Shown: positions 7,827-14,857 of the stretch, one piece after another
Layout of the letters: every line of letters begins with the position of its first letter
Position numbering within the stretch: position 1 is the stretch's first letter
NCBI GenBank assembly: GCA_007117185.1
Contig: SKHA01000189.1
Span: 1 to 17,494, forward strand
Length of the DNA: 17,494 bases
DNA from: Spirochaeta sp.
GTDB lineage: Bacteria; Spirochaetota; Spirochaetia; DSM-27196; Alkalispirochaetaceae
Direction: 5' to 3'
The notes under the pieces: model-generated
What the model was told of the DNA's origin: nothing
Seen by the model: the letters and a program-made list of their open reading frames with translations, nothing else
The model's database searches: none
Position numbers and translations under genes: made by a program

Positions 7827-9224
7827 ATGGATCACGCAGGACCGGTAATACTGATTGTTGACGACGACCCCGTTGCGGTCGAACTGATTCGGGTCTCGCT
7901 GATGTCCCAGGGGTTCGAGAATATTGAGTTCTGCACCGATTCCCGACTGGCCATGGAGACGGTGCGAACCCGTCCGATATCGGTAGTCCTGCTGGACCTG
8001 TTTATGCCGGAGGTGTCGGGGTTTGATATCCTTCAGTTGATCGTTCAGGAGCTGCCGGGGCTGCCGGTGATCGTGCTGACGGTGGACGACAGCGTGGATG
8101 CGGCGGTGAAGTGCATGCGCATCGGCGCGTTTGATTTCATGACCAAGCCGGTGGACCGCAACCGCCTGGGCAGTTCGGTGAACAACGCACTTCGCCTGCG
8201 GGAGCTGGAAGAGCGGTTATCTCTGTTCGGCTCCGAGCCGGGGGTTGTTGATGGCCCACGGCGACCAGATCTGTTCCGGGAGATCATCACCCGGTCTCCG
8301 CGCATGGAGGCGATATTTCAGTACGTTGAGGCGATAGCTCCCAGCCCCAAAGCGGTCCTCATCACTGGCGAGAGCGGCACCGGTAAGGAATTGCTGGCCC
8401 GGGCGATTCACGACGCCAGTGAACGCCGCGGCCCCTTTGTCCCGGTGAACGTGGCCGGGCTGGACGATGTGATGTTCTCGGACACCCTCTTTGGACACGT
8501 TCGGGGCGCCTTCACCGGGGCGGACCGTCCCCGCAGCGGGTTGGTAGAGAAGGCCGGTAACGGAACGCTCTTTCTGGACGAGATCGGAGACCTGGAGATG
8601 AGCAGCCAGGTAAAACTCTTGCGCCTCCTCCAGGAGGGGGAATACTATCCCCTTGGCAGCGATGAGCCGAAGCGGGTAACCCTGCGGGTGCTCGCTGCGA
8701 CCAACGCCGACCTTATCAAGAAGCAGGAAAACGGTACGTTTCGCCGGGACCTGTACTACCGGCTGATGTCCCACCTGATTCGGGTGCCCCCGTTGCGGGA
8801 GCGCGGAGAGGATCTTGATCTACTGGCCCGGCATTTTGCCCGGGATACCGCTCAGGCGATGGGACGGCCCGTGCCGCAGCTGTCTGACGAGTTCGCCCGG
8901 CTGTTGAAGATGTATCCCTTCCCCGGTAACATCAGGGAGCTGCAGGCGATCATTTCCGATGCGGTCAGTCAGGCTCGGGATGGCATCGTGCCGACCGGTC
9001 TCATCGAAGATTATTTTGCGGCTCACGGGGGTGTATCCTCTGCGGATGCTGCATCGGACAAGCGGATTCATTGGACAGGGGATTTTCCCACTCTGGGAGA
9101 AGCGGAAGAGTTTCTCGTCTCCGAGGCGTTGCGGCGGTGCGACAACAACCAGACCGCCGCGGCGAAGATGCTCGGAGTGGCCCAATCAACTCTGAGCAGA
9201 CGACTGAAGAAACACAGCGACTGA
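7827..9224 (+). CDS. NtrC-family response regulator, sigma-54 activator
   Basis: The 465-residue protein starts at ATG 7827 after a G-run; an in-frame TTG at 7815 is less likely. Three domains are complete. The receiver (about 7-120) has an acidic pocket in VDDDP, phospho-acceptor Asp57 (VVLLDLFMP) and Lys107 (TKPVD). The AAA+ sigma-54 interaction domain (about 155-390) has Walker A GESGTGKE (181-188), an intact GAFTGA loop (227-232), Walker B LFLDEIGD (248-255) and the R-finger region (YRLMSHLIRVPPLRERGEDL). A Fis-type helix-turn-helix occupies the C terminus (440-462, QTAAAKMLGVAQSTLSRRLK). Such proteins hydrolyse ATP to open promoters held by sigma-54 RNA polymerase. No partner histidine kinase is in the window. 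A sigma-54 promoter with tandem upstream dyads lies directly downstream and is its most likely target. Confidence 0.93.
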   Translation: MDHAGPVILIVDDDPVAVELIRVSLMSQGFENIEFCTDSRLAMETVRTRPISVVLLDLFMPEVSGFDILQLIVQELPGLPVIVLTVDDSVDAAVKCMRIGAFDFMTKPVDRNRLGSSVNNALRLRELEERLSLFGSEPGVVDGPRRPDLFREIITRSPRMEAIFQYVEAIAPSPKAVLITGESGTGKELLARAIHDASERRGPFVPVNVAGLDDVMFSDTLFGHVRGAFTGADRPRSGLVEKAGNGTLFLDEIGDLEMSSQVKLLRLLQEGEYYPLGSDEPKRVTLRVLAATNADLIKKQENGTFRRDLYYRLMSHLIRVPPLRERGEDLDLLARHFARDTAQAMGRPVPQLSDEFARLLKMYPFPGNIRELQAIISDAVSQARDGIVPTGLIEDYFAAHGGVSSADAASDKRIHWTGDFPTLGEAEEFLVSEALRRCDNNQTAAAKMLGVAQSTLSRRLKKHSD

Positions 9225-9226
9225 AA

Positions 9227-9261
9227 ATGCATTCTGCATGGCATCAGTATGCATTCTGGAT
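9227..9261 (+). promoter_or_regulatory. Tandem dyads, candidate upstream activating sequence for the NtrC-family regulator
   Basis: ATGCATTCTGCAT (9227-9239) is a perfect 5-3-5 dyad (ATGCA-TTC-TGCAT). ATGCATTCTGGAT (9249-9261) repeats it with one mismatch, 22 bp downstream, about two helical turns. The pair starts 2 bp after the regulator's stop codon and lies about 120-155 bp upstream of the sigma-54 -24 element, the usual enhancer distance. The TGCA-N3-TGCA pattern resembles sites described for some NtrC-family activators, such as LuxO. Recognition by this particular regulator is inferred. Confidence 0.6.
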
Positions 9262-9379
9262 AGTCTGGTCTCGGTGATTTTCAAGATTCCGCTGGTCCGG
9301 TATCCGGTTGCACGGCATAATTATTTTTCCTGTAAGACATTGCGTGAAGTTCCCATCCATCCGGGCAGCACGTGTTTTT

Positions 9380-9396
9380 TTGGCATGGATGTTGCT
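9380..9396 (+). promoter_or_regulatory. Sigma-54 (-24/-12) promoter
   Basis: TTGGCATGGATGTTGCT has the -24 GG at 9382-9383 and the -12 GC at 9394-9395, separated by exactly 10 bp. It differs from the TGGCACG-N4-TTGC(A/T) consensus at one position (CAT for CAC). Transcription would start near 9406-9407. It follows the gene for a sigma-54 activator and precedes a terminator, so it most likely drives a small RNA. Confidence 0.75.
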
Positions 9397-9406
9397 AAAC
9401 ATAAGC

Positions 9407-9480
9407 AGGTAAAAAACCAGGTAAAAAGCTGCCCCTCAATCACCACTTGGACACCGCCGACGGGCGGTGTTCATTTTTTT
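9407..9480 (+). ncRNA. Candidate sigma-54-dependent small RNA of about 74 nt
   Basis: The 5' end is inferred from the sigma-54 promoter and the 3' end from the intrinsic terminator. By hand folding, CCAGGU (9417-9422) pairs with ACUUGG (9445-9450) over six pairs including one G-U. This leaves a 22-nt loop containing A-rich sequence and a C-rich CUGCCCCUC (9429-9437) that could act as a seed against purine-rich ribosome-binding sites. The terminator hairpin follows immediately. The 10-mer CAGGTAAAAA occurs twice at the 5' end (9406-9415 and 9418-9427). There is no convincing ORF. Alternatively, this is the attenuated leader of a longer cheY transcript. Confidence 0.6.
9451..9480 (+). terminator. 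Intrinsic terminator between the sigma-54 promoter and cheY
   Basis: ACACCGCC (9451-9458) and GGCGGTGT (9463-9470) form a perfect 8-bp stem with loop GACG, followed by TCATTTTTTT (9471-9480). It is the only clear Rho-independent terminator I see in the window. Confidence 0.88.
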
Positions 9481-9495
9481 CCCCTACAGTGACTG

Positions 9496-9524
9496 TTGAA
9501 AACTGACGAAAATCCGGGTATAAG
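9496..9524 (+). promoter_or_regulatory. Sigma-70-type promoter of cheY
   Basis: TTGAAA (9496-9501), a 17-bp spacer and TATAAG (9519-9524) lie downstream of the terminator. Transcription would start near 9531, giving a leader of about 16 nt with AGGAG at 9533-9537. An imperfect CCGG...CCGG dyad straddles the -10. This gives cheY a promoter independent of the sigma-54 unit. Confidence 0.7.
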
Positions 9525-9546
9525 AACCGGACAGGAGTGCAGAACG

Positions 9547-9981
9547 ATGAGAAGTAAAGGCGACTTTCCCAACCTCAATGAAAAGGACCCCGAAGGGCTC
9601 AAACCTGACGGCTCTCCCTACCGTGTTCTCATCGTGGATGACTCGATGTTTGTGGCTAAACAGCTCGGACAGATTCTCACCTCTGCAGGGTTTTCCGTTG
9701 TTGCTACCGCTGCCAACGGCGAAGAGGGCGTAGAGAAGTACAAGGAACTGCACCCCAACCTGGATCTTGTAACGATGGATATCACCATGCCCAAAATGGA
9801 CGGTGTCACCGCTCTGCAGAAGATAATCGAGTACGACAAGGGCGCCCGGGTGGTGATGATCAGTGCTCTGGGCAAAAATGACCTGGTCAAGAACTCGCTG
9901 ATCATCGGGGCCAAAAACTACATCGTAAAACCGCTGGACAGGAAAAAAGTTCTGGAGCGAATCACTGTTGCCCTGCGGTGA
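9547..9981 (+). CDS. cheY: CheY-type single-domain response regulator
   Basis: The 144-residue protein starts at ATG 9547, nine bases after AGGAG; an in-frame TTG at 9496 falls in the -35 element and is rejected. A hydrophilic 24-residue N-terminal extension precedes one receiver domain. Acidic pocket Asp31/Asp32 (LIVDDS), phospho-acceptor Asp78 (LVTMDITMP), Ser106 (MISALG), Tyr125 and Lys128 (YIVKPLD) are all present. No output domain follows, so it acts by protein-protein contact, probably at the flagellar motor switch. The sequence after the extension (PYRVLIVDDSMFVAKQLGQI) resembles spirochaetal CheY proteins from memory. No cheA or other chemotaxis gene is nearby. The gene ends 12 bp before the ABC importer operon, with no terminator between. 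Confidence 0.85.
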   Translation: MRSKGDFPNLNEKDPEGLKPDGSPYRVLIVDDSMFVAKQLGQILTSAGFSVVATAANGEEGVEKYKELHPNLDLVTMDITMPKMDGVTALQKIIEYDKGARVVMISALGKNDLVKNSLIIGAKNYIVKPLDRKKVLERITVALR

Positions 9982-9993
9982 TCACCCCGACCC

Positions 9994-10923
9994 TTGGTGA
10001 CAGTCCGGTGGGTTGCATCAGTGGTGGCGCATGCAGTCCTTGTTCTGTTTCTGGTTGCCACAGTTGCGTTCTTCATCCTTAACGTACTCCCGGGAGATCC
10101 CGCCGCCGTTGTTGCCGGGATCGACGCTGATCGCGCCACGGTAGAACGGGTTCGGGTATCCCTTGGCCTGGACAGGCCCGTGGCCGTTCGCTACGCCGTG
10201 TGGATCGGAGATCTCACCCGGGGACACCTGGGTACTTCCTGGACACAGCGCGAAGCGGTGGAAGAACTGCTGAGGCAGCGAATGACGGTGACCCTGCGTC
10301 TGGCCGGGCTTGGCCTCATTCTCAGTATTCTGATTGGTATGACCATGGCCTTCCTCTCTTTCCTTGGTCGCTTCGGTCACGGAATGATTCGCTTCCTGGA
10401 ATACTTCTTCTTTGCGTTTCCCCAGTTCTGGTTTGCGCTGCTTCTTCTGTATGTCTTTTCGTTTCAGTTGGGGTGGTTTCCCATGGTCGGAATGCACGGG
10501 AGAACACCCTTTCTCCTGCCCGCGCTGGCTCTGGCTCTGGGCAACGGCGCGATCATTTCCCGCACGGCCCGGGCGTCGCTGCGTGAGGTATTGCGGGGAA
10601 GGCATGTCCTGGCAGCACGATCTCTGGGAATCCCTGAACCAAGAATCGTTCTGTTTCACGTCCTTCCTCTGGCAATTGTACCGGTGGTCTCCGTTGCCGC
10701 CATCCAGGCGGGATATCTTCTGGCGGGAGCCATTGTGGTTGAGCAGATTTTCAGTCTTCCCGGGCTGGGCCGACTCACCCTGACAGCCATTCTTCAGCGG
10801 GACGTCCCGGTTATCCAGGGAGCCATCGTGGTATTCGGCCTGGCGTTTCCCCTGTTGAACGCCCTGGCTGACCTGGTGGTAGGGTTCGTTCAACCGCAGT
10901 TGCGATATGGACGAAACCGGTGA
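9994..10923 (+). CDS. Oligopeptide-type ABC transporter permease (OppB/DppB family)
   Basis: The 309-residue protein starts at TTG 9994 or GTG 9997; both lack a good ribosome-binding site, and coupling to cheY (12 bp away) is possible. Six helices are predicted near residues 8-30, 98-124, 135-158, 172-190, 226-249 and 272-296. Family marks are LPGDPAA after helix 1, the long periplasmic loop with GHLGTSW, and the cytoplasmic EAA loop AARSLGIPEPRIVLFHVLPL (207-226) with its conserved Gly, which contacts the ATPase. The C terminus (VVGFVQPQLRYG) is typical. It forms the membrane channel with the second permease at 13970. The substrate (peptide, nickel or other) cannot be told from sequence. Confidence 0.93.
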   Translation: MVTVRWVASVVAHAVLVLFLVATVAFFILNVLPGDPAAVVAGIDADRATVERVRVSLGLDRPVAVRYAVWIGDLTRGHLGTSWTQREAVEELLRQRMTVTLRLAGLGLILSILIGMTMAFLSFLGRFGHGMIRFLEYFFFAFPQFWFALLLLYVFSFQLGWFPMVGMHGRTPFLLPALALALGNGAIISRTARASLREVLRGRHVLAARSLGIPEPRIVLFHVLPLAIVPVVSVAAIQAGYLLAGAIVVEQIFSLPGLGRLTLTAILQRDVPVIQGAIVVFGLAFPLLNALADLVVGFVQPQLRYGRNR

Positions 10924-11804
10924 GGGGCGCCACGACGGTGATCCAGGGGTTGACAGTCTCTCTTGGCGAGCGCCGCCTGGTCGGGCCGCTTGACCTGGAA
11001 CTGAAGGGTGGTGGTGTTCTGGGAGTTGTGGGAGAGAGCGGCAGTGGCAAGACCCTCACGCTGAGGGCTCTGGCAGGGATCGTTCCGGAAGGGCTGCATG
11101 CGCTGGGAGGCGGCGTTCCCGGCAGCGCGCTGGTCTTTCAGGACCCCGGGAGTTACTTCAACCCCCGGTGGCGCATCGGCCGCTCGCTACAGGAAGTGTT
11201 ACACGTGGTTCGTCGTGTCCCGGTAAGCCAGACCGAGTCCGCTATCTCGTCGCTGCTGAACGACGTGGAGCTGGAGAACGATGACGCCGAGCTCTTTCCA
11301 TTCGAAATGTCCGGTGGAATGCTGCAAAGGGCGGCGATAGCGATGGCTCTGGCCACTGAGCCGCAGCTGCTTCTTGCGGACGAGGCAACCAGCGCGCTTG
11401 ATCCATTGACCCGGGATCGGATCCTGACCCTGCTGTGCCGGGTGGCGCGGGAACGGGAGATCCCTGCGGTGGTTGTCTCGCACGACCTGGAAAGCCTCTC
11501 CAGTGTCGCCGACGGAATCGTCGTTCTGTACAATGGTATCGCCATTGAAGAGGGGCAGGGCAGTCTGGTGGTCGCCACCCCTCGTCATCGGTATCTTGAG
11601 CTGCTGCTGAAATCGCGCCCCTGTCGGGAGACGGCGGGTCGGGTACTGCCGGAGATCCCCCGGGGTGAATCCGAGACTTCTCAGGGATGTCCCTTTGCAC
11701 CGCGGTGCCCCAACGCCGATGGGAGGTGTCGCACCGAGATGCCCCGATGGGCCGGCAGCAGCTCCCACCGGTTTCGTTGTCACCACCCGGCGGAGCCACA
11801 ATGA
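10920..11804 (+). CDS. Oligopeptide-type ABC transporter ATPase (OppD/DppD family)
   Basis: The 294-residue protein starts at GTG 10920, overlapping the permease stop by 4 bp (GTGA). It has Walker A GESGSGKT (38-45), Q-loop VFQDP (Gln74), signature MSGGM (130-134), Walker B LLLADE (150-155) and switch His188. The C-terminal oligopeptide-transporter domain carries four Cys (257, 263, 270, 287; CPFAPRCP...C...RFRCHHP), the pattern that in DppD-type ATPases binds an iron-sulfur cluster. It energises import together with the second ATPase. Confidence 0.93.
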   Translation: MRGATTVIQGLTVSLGERRLVGPLDLELKGGGVLGVVGESGSGKTLTLRALAGIVPEGLHALGGGVPGSALVFQDPGSYFNPRWRIGRSLQEVLHVVRRVPVSQTESAISSLLNDVELENDDAELFPFEMSGGMLQRAAIAMALATEPQLLLADEATSALDPLTRDRILTLLCRVAREREIPAVVVSHDLESLSSVADGIVVLYNGIAIEEGQGSLVVATPRHRYLELLLKSRPCRETAGRVLPEIPRGESETSQGCPFAPRCPNADGRCRTEMPRWAGSSSHRFRCHHPAEPQ

Positions 11805-12490
11805 GCACCCCTGTTTTGAGGCTTTCCCGCATCCACCGCAGCTTTTACCGCCGTCAGACCCGTTACGAGGTGTTATCCGGTCTGGATGTGGAGATCCGCT
11901 CCGACGAGGTTCTGGGGATCCGTGGCAGTTCCGGTGTGGGTAAGACCACCCTGGCGCGAATTCTTGCCGGTCTGGACGACCGGTTTCGTGGCGAGCGGAC
12001 AGTGGATCCGGGGGTACACCGCAATGGCGTGCAGATGGTGTTTCAGGATTCGCTTCAGGCGTTCAACCCACGGCTGCCGGTGGGAGTGTCACTGCACGAA
12101 GCGCGAATGGCCGCTCCCGATGGGTCCTGGACGGGTATTCTCAGCAGGGAGTACCGTCGGGATGTCGCGGCGATTGCCGAGCAGGTGGGGCTGAAACCGG
12201 AGCTCTTGCGACGACGCCCGGCGATACTCTCAGGAGGGCAGCGGCAACGCGCGGCGATTGGACGTGCTTTGCTTCCGCGACCCACCCTGTTGATACTTGA
12301 CGAACCGGTGGCAGCGCTTGATCTTAGTGTGCAGGCGCGGATACTGAATGTACTGACCAGACTTCGACAGCAGGGTAGCATCGCTATGGTGATAATTTCC
12401 CACGACAACGGAGTACTGGAGCACCTGTGCGACCGTGTGGTGGTGTTGCGGGAGGGAAAACTATGGGACGAAGCGGATTCTCACGACTGA
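11801..12490 (+). CDS. Oligopeptide-type ABC transporter ATPase (OppF/DppF family), short form
   Basis: I start at ATG 11801, which overlaps the preceding stop by 4 bp (ATGA); the open frame extends further upstream but without support. The 229-residue protein has Walker A GSSGVGKT (42-49), Q-loop Gln82, a canonical LSGGQRQR signature (143-150), Walker B LLILDE (163-168) and His201. It is about 90 residues shorter than a typical OppF: the chain ends right after the nucleotide-binding domain and lacks the Cys-containing C-terminal domain of its partner. The next gene overlaps its end by 28 bp, so the short form appears genuine rather than a frameshift. Confidence 0.92.
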   Translation: MSTPVLRLSRIHRSFYRRQTRYEVLSGLDVEIRSDEVLGIRGSSGVGKTTLARILAGLDDRFRGERTVDPGVHRNGVQMVFQDSLQAFNPRLPVGVSLHEARMAAPDGSWTGILSREYRRDVAAIAEQVGLKPELLRRRPAILSGGQRQRAAIGRALLPRPTLLILDEPVAALDLSVQARILNVLTRLRQQGSIAMVIISHDNGVLEHLCDRVVVLREGKLWDEADSHD

Positions 12491-13992
12491 CCGTCGTGTT
12501 TCTTTTGGGATGCACCTCACTGCTCTACGCAGGGGGGGCACGTGATGTTACGCCGGAGCAGACGGGGCCGGTGGGGTTGGTTTTCGGTCTGTCCGGTGAT
12601 CCGGATACCCTGGACCCCCAGGCAACCTCGGGAACGTTGACGTTCCAGGTGCTGCGCAGCGTCTACGACACCCTGGTGGAGCCGGATCGTGACGGCCGGA
12701 TCGTACCGGCCCTGGCCCGGGAATGGAGCATATCCCCGGACGGAACGGTATGGAGGTTTGAATTGCGTCGCGGGGTCGTCTTTCATCACGGCGGTGAGTT
12801 TACCGCGGATGATGTGATTGCAACCCTTCAGCGGGTGATGGACGAAGACTACGCGTCCCCCAACGCATTCGAGTACCAGATGATCCGGGACGTCCGCAAA
12901 GTGGATGACTTCACCGTTGAACTTCACCTGTCGGAGGCACACGCGCCGCTGCTGGCCACCCTGGCGTCGGGGTGGTCGGCGATTCTGCCGGCGGATCTTG
13001 TACATCAGGGCCACGATTTCGGGACCCGTCCGGTGGGAACCGGGCCCTTTCAGTTCAGTCACTGGATCAGAGACGCGGAGATCCTCCTGGAGCAGAATCC
13101 GCGATACTGGATTACCGGTCGCCCCTACCTGGATTCGGTTCGCTTTCAGATCATCACCGAACAGTCGGTGATGGCCCAGGCGCTTATTGCCCGGGAGATC
13201 GACGTCGCCGATATCGTCGTTGAGCCGGAACTGACGCTGTTGCGTAACGCCCCCAACGTGGAGATCTATGAATCAACCAGCGCCCTGGTTATGGTGCTGG
13301 CGATTAACACCAGCCGTCCACCTCTGGACCGCCTTGAAGTACGTCAGGGAATCAACGCTGCAATTGACAAGCAGGTGATTCTGGACCGCGCCTACGCTGG
13401 AGGGATTCCGGTGGGGACGTTCATGGATGTGGGCAATCCCTATTATGAGGACTTCACCGATATATACCGTTACGACCCGGATTTTGCCCGGTCGGTAGCA
13501 GCGGCTACGGATTTCCCCGAAGATCTGGTGATCACGTTGCCCCAGAACTTCGAACCTCACGTCCGCGCCGGAGAACTGTACCACGAGATGCTTCGTCAGG
13601 CGGGTTTTCCAGTTCGTACCCGACTGGTGGACTGGTCCACCTGGATTGGAGACGTGTACACCCAGGGACGATTCGACCTCACTGTGATCGGACACACCGG
13701 AAAGCTTGACCCTCATGGGCGGCTGGCTCGATACGGCACCGCTGAGACGTACGTCCGCTGGGAGGATGAGGAAACAGCCAGAGCAATTGAGGAGGCGCGA
13801 CAGACCGCCGACCCTGAACAGCGGCGCGGGTTGTATCGGATTGCCCTGGAACGCATGGCCCGGGAGCTTCCGTTTGTCTTTGTGGGGAGTCCCTACCGCC
13901 TGGTCGGGCTGAGAGCCGGGCTCGAAGGCTTTCACATGGACAGCCAGCTGGACACAGCGGATCTGCGGGATGTTAGATTCCCGCCGCGGTAA
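12463..13992 (+). CDS. Extracellular solute-binding protein of the ABC importer (family 5)
   Basis: I start at ATG 12463, preceded by GGAGGGAAAACT, rather than GTG 12427. This gives 509 residues, normal for the family. The signal peptide has hydrophobic core LTVVFLLG; Cys17 in LLGC is a plausible spirochaete-style lipobox, otherwise cleavage near LLYAGG is likely. Family 5 marks are DPDTLDPQATSG, VLRSVYDTLVEPDRDGRIVPALAREWSIS, WRFELRRGVVFHHGGEFTADDV and GTGPFQF. It captures the substrate outside the membrane and delivers it to the two permeases. The gene overlaps the ATPase before it (28 bp) and the permease after it (23 bp). Confidence 0.93.
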   Translation: MGRSGFSRLTVVFLLGCTSLLYAGGARDVTPEQTGPVGLVFGLSGDPDTLDPQATSGTLTFQVLRSVYDTLVEPDRDGRIVPALAREWSISPDGTVWRFELRRGVVFHHGGEFTADDVIATLQRVMDEDYASPNAFEYQMIRDVRKVDDFTVELHLSEAHAPLLATLASGWSAILPADLVHQGHDFGTRPVGTGPFQFSHWIRDAEILLEQNPRYWITGRPYLDSVRFQIITEQSVMAQALIAREIDVADIVVEPELTLLRNAPNVEIYESTSALVMVLAINTSRPPLDRLEVRQGINAAIDKQVILDRAYAGGIPVGTFMDVGNPYYEDFTDIYRYDPDFARSVAAATDFPEDLVITLPQNFEPHVRAGELYHEMLRQAGFPVRTRLVDWSTWIGDVYTQGRFDLTVIGHTGKLDPHGRLARYGTAETYVRWEDEETARAIEEARQTADPEQRRGLYRIALERMARELPFVFVGSPYRLVGLRAGLEGFHMDSQLDTADLRDVRFPPR

Positions 13993-14794
13993 TTCCCGGG
14001 GAGCCGCGGTGGCCCTGACAGTTCTCTTTCTTTTTGTCGCTGCGGCGTCCCTTGCGGGGGTCATTACCGGTGACCCCCTGACGCAACGCCTGGATCGGGC
14101 GTTGATTCCCCCGTTTCGGGAAGGATTCGTTCGGGGTACCGATCACCTCGGTCGGGACCTCTTTGCGCGACTGGTTCACGGGGCGCGCAGTTCCCTGGTG
14201 GTGTCGGTGGGTTCGGCGTTGATCGCCGCGGTGATCGGAACAACCACCGGGATCCTTGCAGCCATTGACCGTCGTGGAGGTGCTGATCGGGTACTGCAGT
14301 TGTGGAACGACAGTCTCCTCGCCTTTCCCACCATTCTGATGGCCATTGCGGTTGCGGCGGTGTTGGAGCCGGGACGGCAGCAGGTGATGTGGACCCTCGG
14401 AGTGGTCTTCTCGCCGGTTCTCTTTCGCGTCTCCCGCAGCGCTGCACGGCAGGTCATTCATCGCGAGTACTATCTGGTTTCCCGCCTCCTCCATACACCG
14501 TTGCCGTTTCGGACCCTTCTGCACATGATGCCCAATGTTCTTCCTCAGGTGATCGTGCAAAGTGCCAGCCTGGCGGCGGTTGCTATCGGTACCGAAGCCG
14601 CTCTCTCCTTTCTCGGGCTGGGCGCGCAACCGCCGGAACCCAGTTGGGGGTTGATGCTCTCTGACGCCAGACGGTATCTCACACAGGCTCCGTACCTATC
14701 CATTGTTCCCGGGGTTGCTGCCGGCGTCCTGGCGTTCTCGTTCCAGTATCTCTCGGACCGGATGGCCGGTGTTGTCACCGCGCTGGAACAGTAA
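13970..14794 (+). CDS. Oligopeptide-type ABC transporter permease (OppC/DppC family), diverged coupling loop
   Basis: The 274-residue protein starts at ATG 13970 inside the binding-protein gene. It has a first helix at about 13-33, then the family hallmark GTDHLGRDLFARLVHGARSS (56-75), and further helices near 76-99, 112-133, 138-155, 195-218 and 243-265. The end of the barrel shows FLGLGAQPPEPSWGLML (214-230), typical of DppC. The EAA loop (166-190) is unusual: the region that normally reads AARALG is VSRLLHTP, so the conserved Gly is missing while HMMPN at its end is kept. The protein is the partner of the 9994 permease. Confidence 0.92.
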   Translation: MLDSRRGNSRGAAVALTVLFLFVAAASLAGVITGDPLTQRLDRALIPPFREGFVRGTDHLGRDLFARLVHGARSSLVVSVGSALIAAVIGTTTGILAAIDRRGGADRVLQLWNDSLLAFPTILMAIAVAAVLEPGRQQVMWTLGVVFSPVLFRVSRSAARQVIHREYYLVSRLLHTPLPFRTLLHMMPNVLPQVIVQSASLAAVAIGTEAALSFLGLGAQPPEPSWGLMLSDARRYLTQAPYLSIVPGVAAGVLAFSFQYLSDRMAGVVTALEQ

Positions 14795-14816
14795 CGATGG
14801 ATGCCACGATGGCAGG

Positions 14817-14840
14817 CCGACGATGACACACCGACGATGA
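14817..14840 (+). repeat. Short direct repeats overlapping the TPR-gene promoter
   Basis: CCGACGATGA occurs at 14817-14826 and 14831-14840, a 14-bp period. The core CGATG also occurs at 14795 and 14807, giving four copies at 12-14 bp spacing. The repeats overlap the -35 element, so they may be operator half-sites. Confidence 0.35.
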
Positions 14841-14851
14841 TGGGCTACAAT
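14823..14851 (+). promoter_or_regulatory. Sigma-70-type promoter abutting the start codon of the TPR gene
   Basis: ATGACA (14823-14828), a 17-bp spacer and TACAAT (14846-14851) are followed by six bases (TCTCCC) and ATG at 14858. Transcription would begin at or next to the ATG. No Shine-Dalgarno sequence is present. Confidence 0.55.
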
Positions 14852-14857
14852 TCTCCC

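Larger units (their letters stand above)
9225..9546. other. Non-coding regulatory interval between the NtrC-family gene and cheY
   Basis: This 322-bp interval has markedly lower GC than its neighbours and no believable gene. From left to right it holds the tandem dyads, an AT-rich stretch (about 9316-9330) that could bend between enhancer and promoter, the sigma-54 promoter, the candidate small RNA with its terminator, and the cheY promoter. I see no clear IHF consensus. Confidence 0.7.

Noticed and set aside
9308..9336. Possible sigma-70 promoter TTGCAC-N17-TGTAAG upstream of the sigma-54 promoter.
   Set aside because: Only 3/6 and 4/6 matches; much weaker than the sigma-54 element.
9238..9492. 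Open frame of 84 codons across the regulatory interval.
   Set aside because: It has no ribosome-binding site, has unusual composition, and runs through the dyads, sigma-54 promoter and terminator; unlikely to be a gene.
10921..10928. Eight-base complement of the small RNA's C-rich loop (UGAGGGGC) over the start codon of the first importer ATPase, suggesting a local target.
   Set aside because: A longer nine-base complement (GAGGGGCAG, 11550-11558) lies in the middle of the same gene, so matches of this length are expected by chance in GC-rich sequence.
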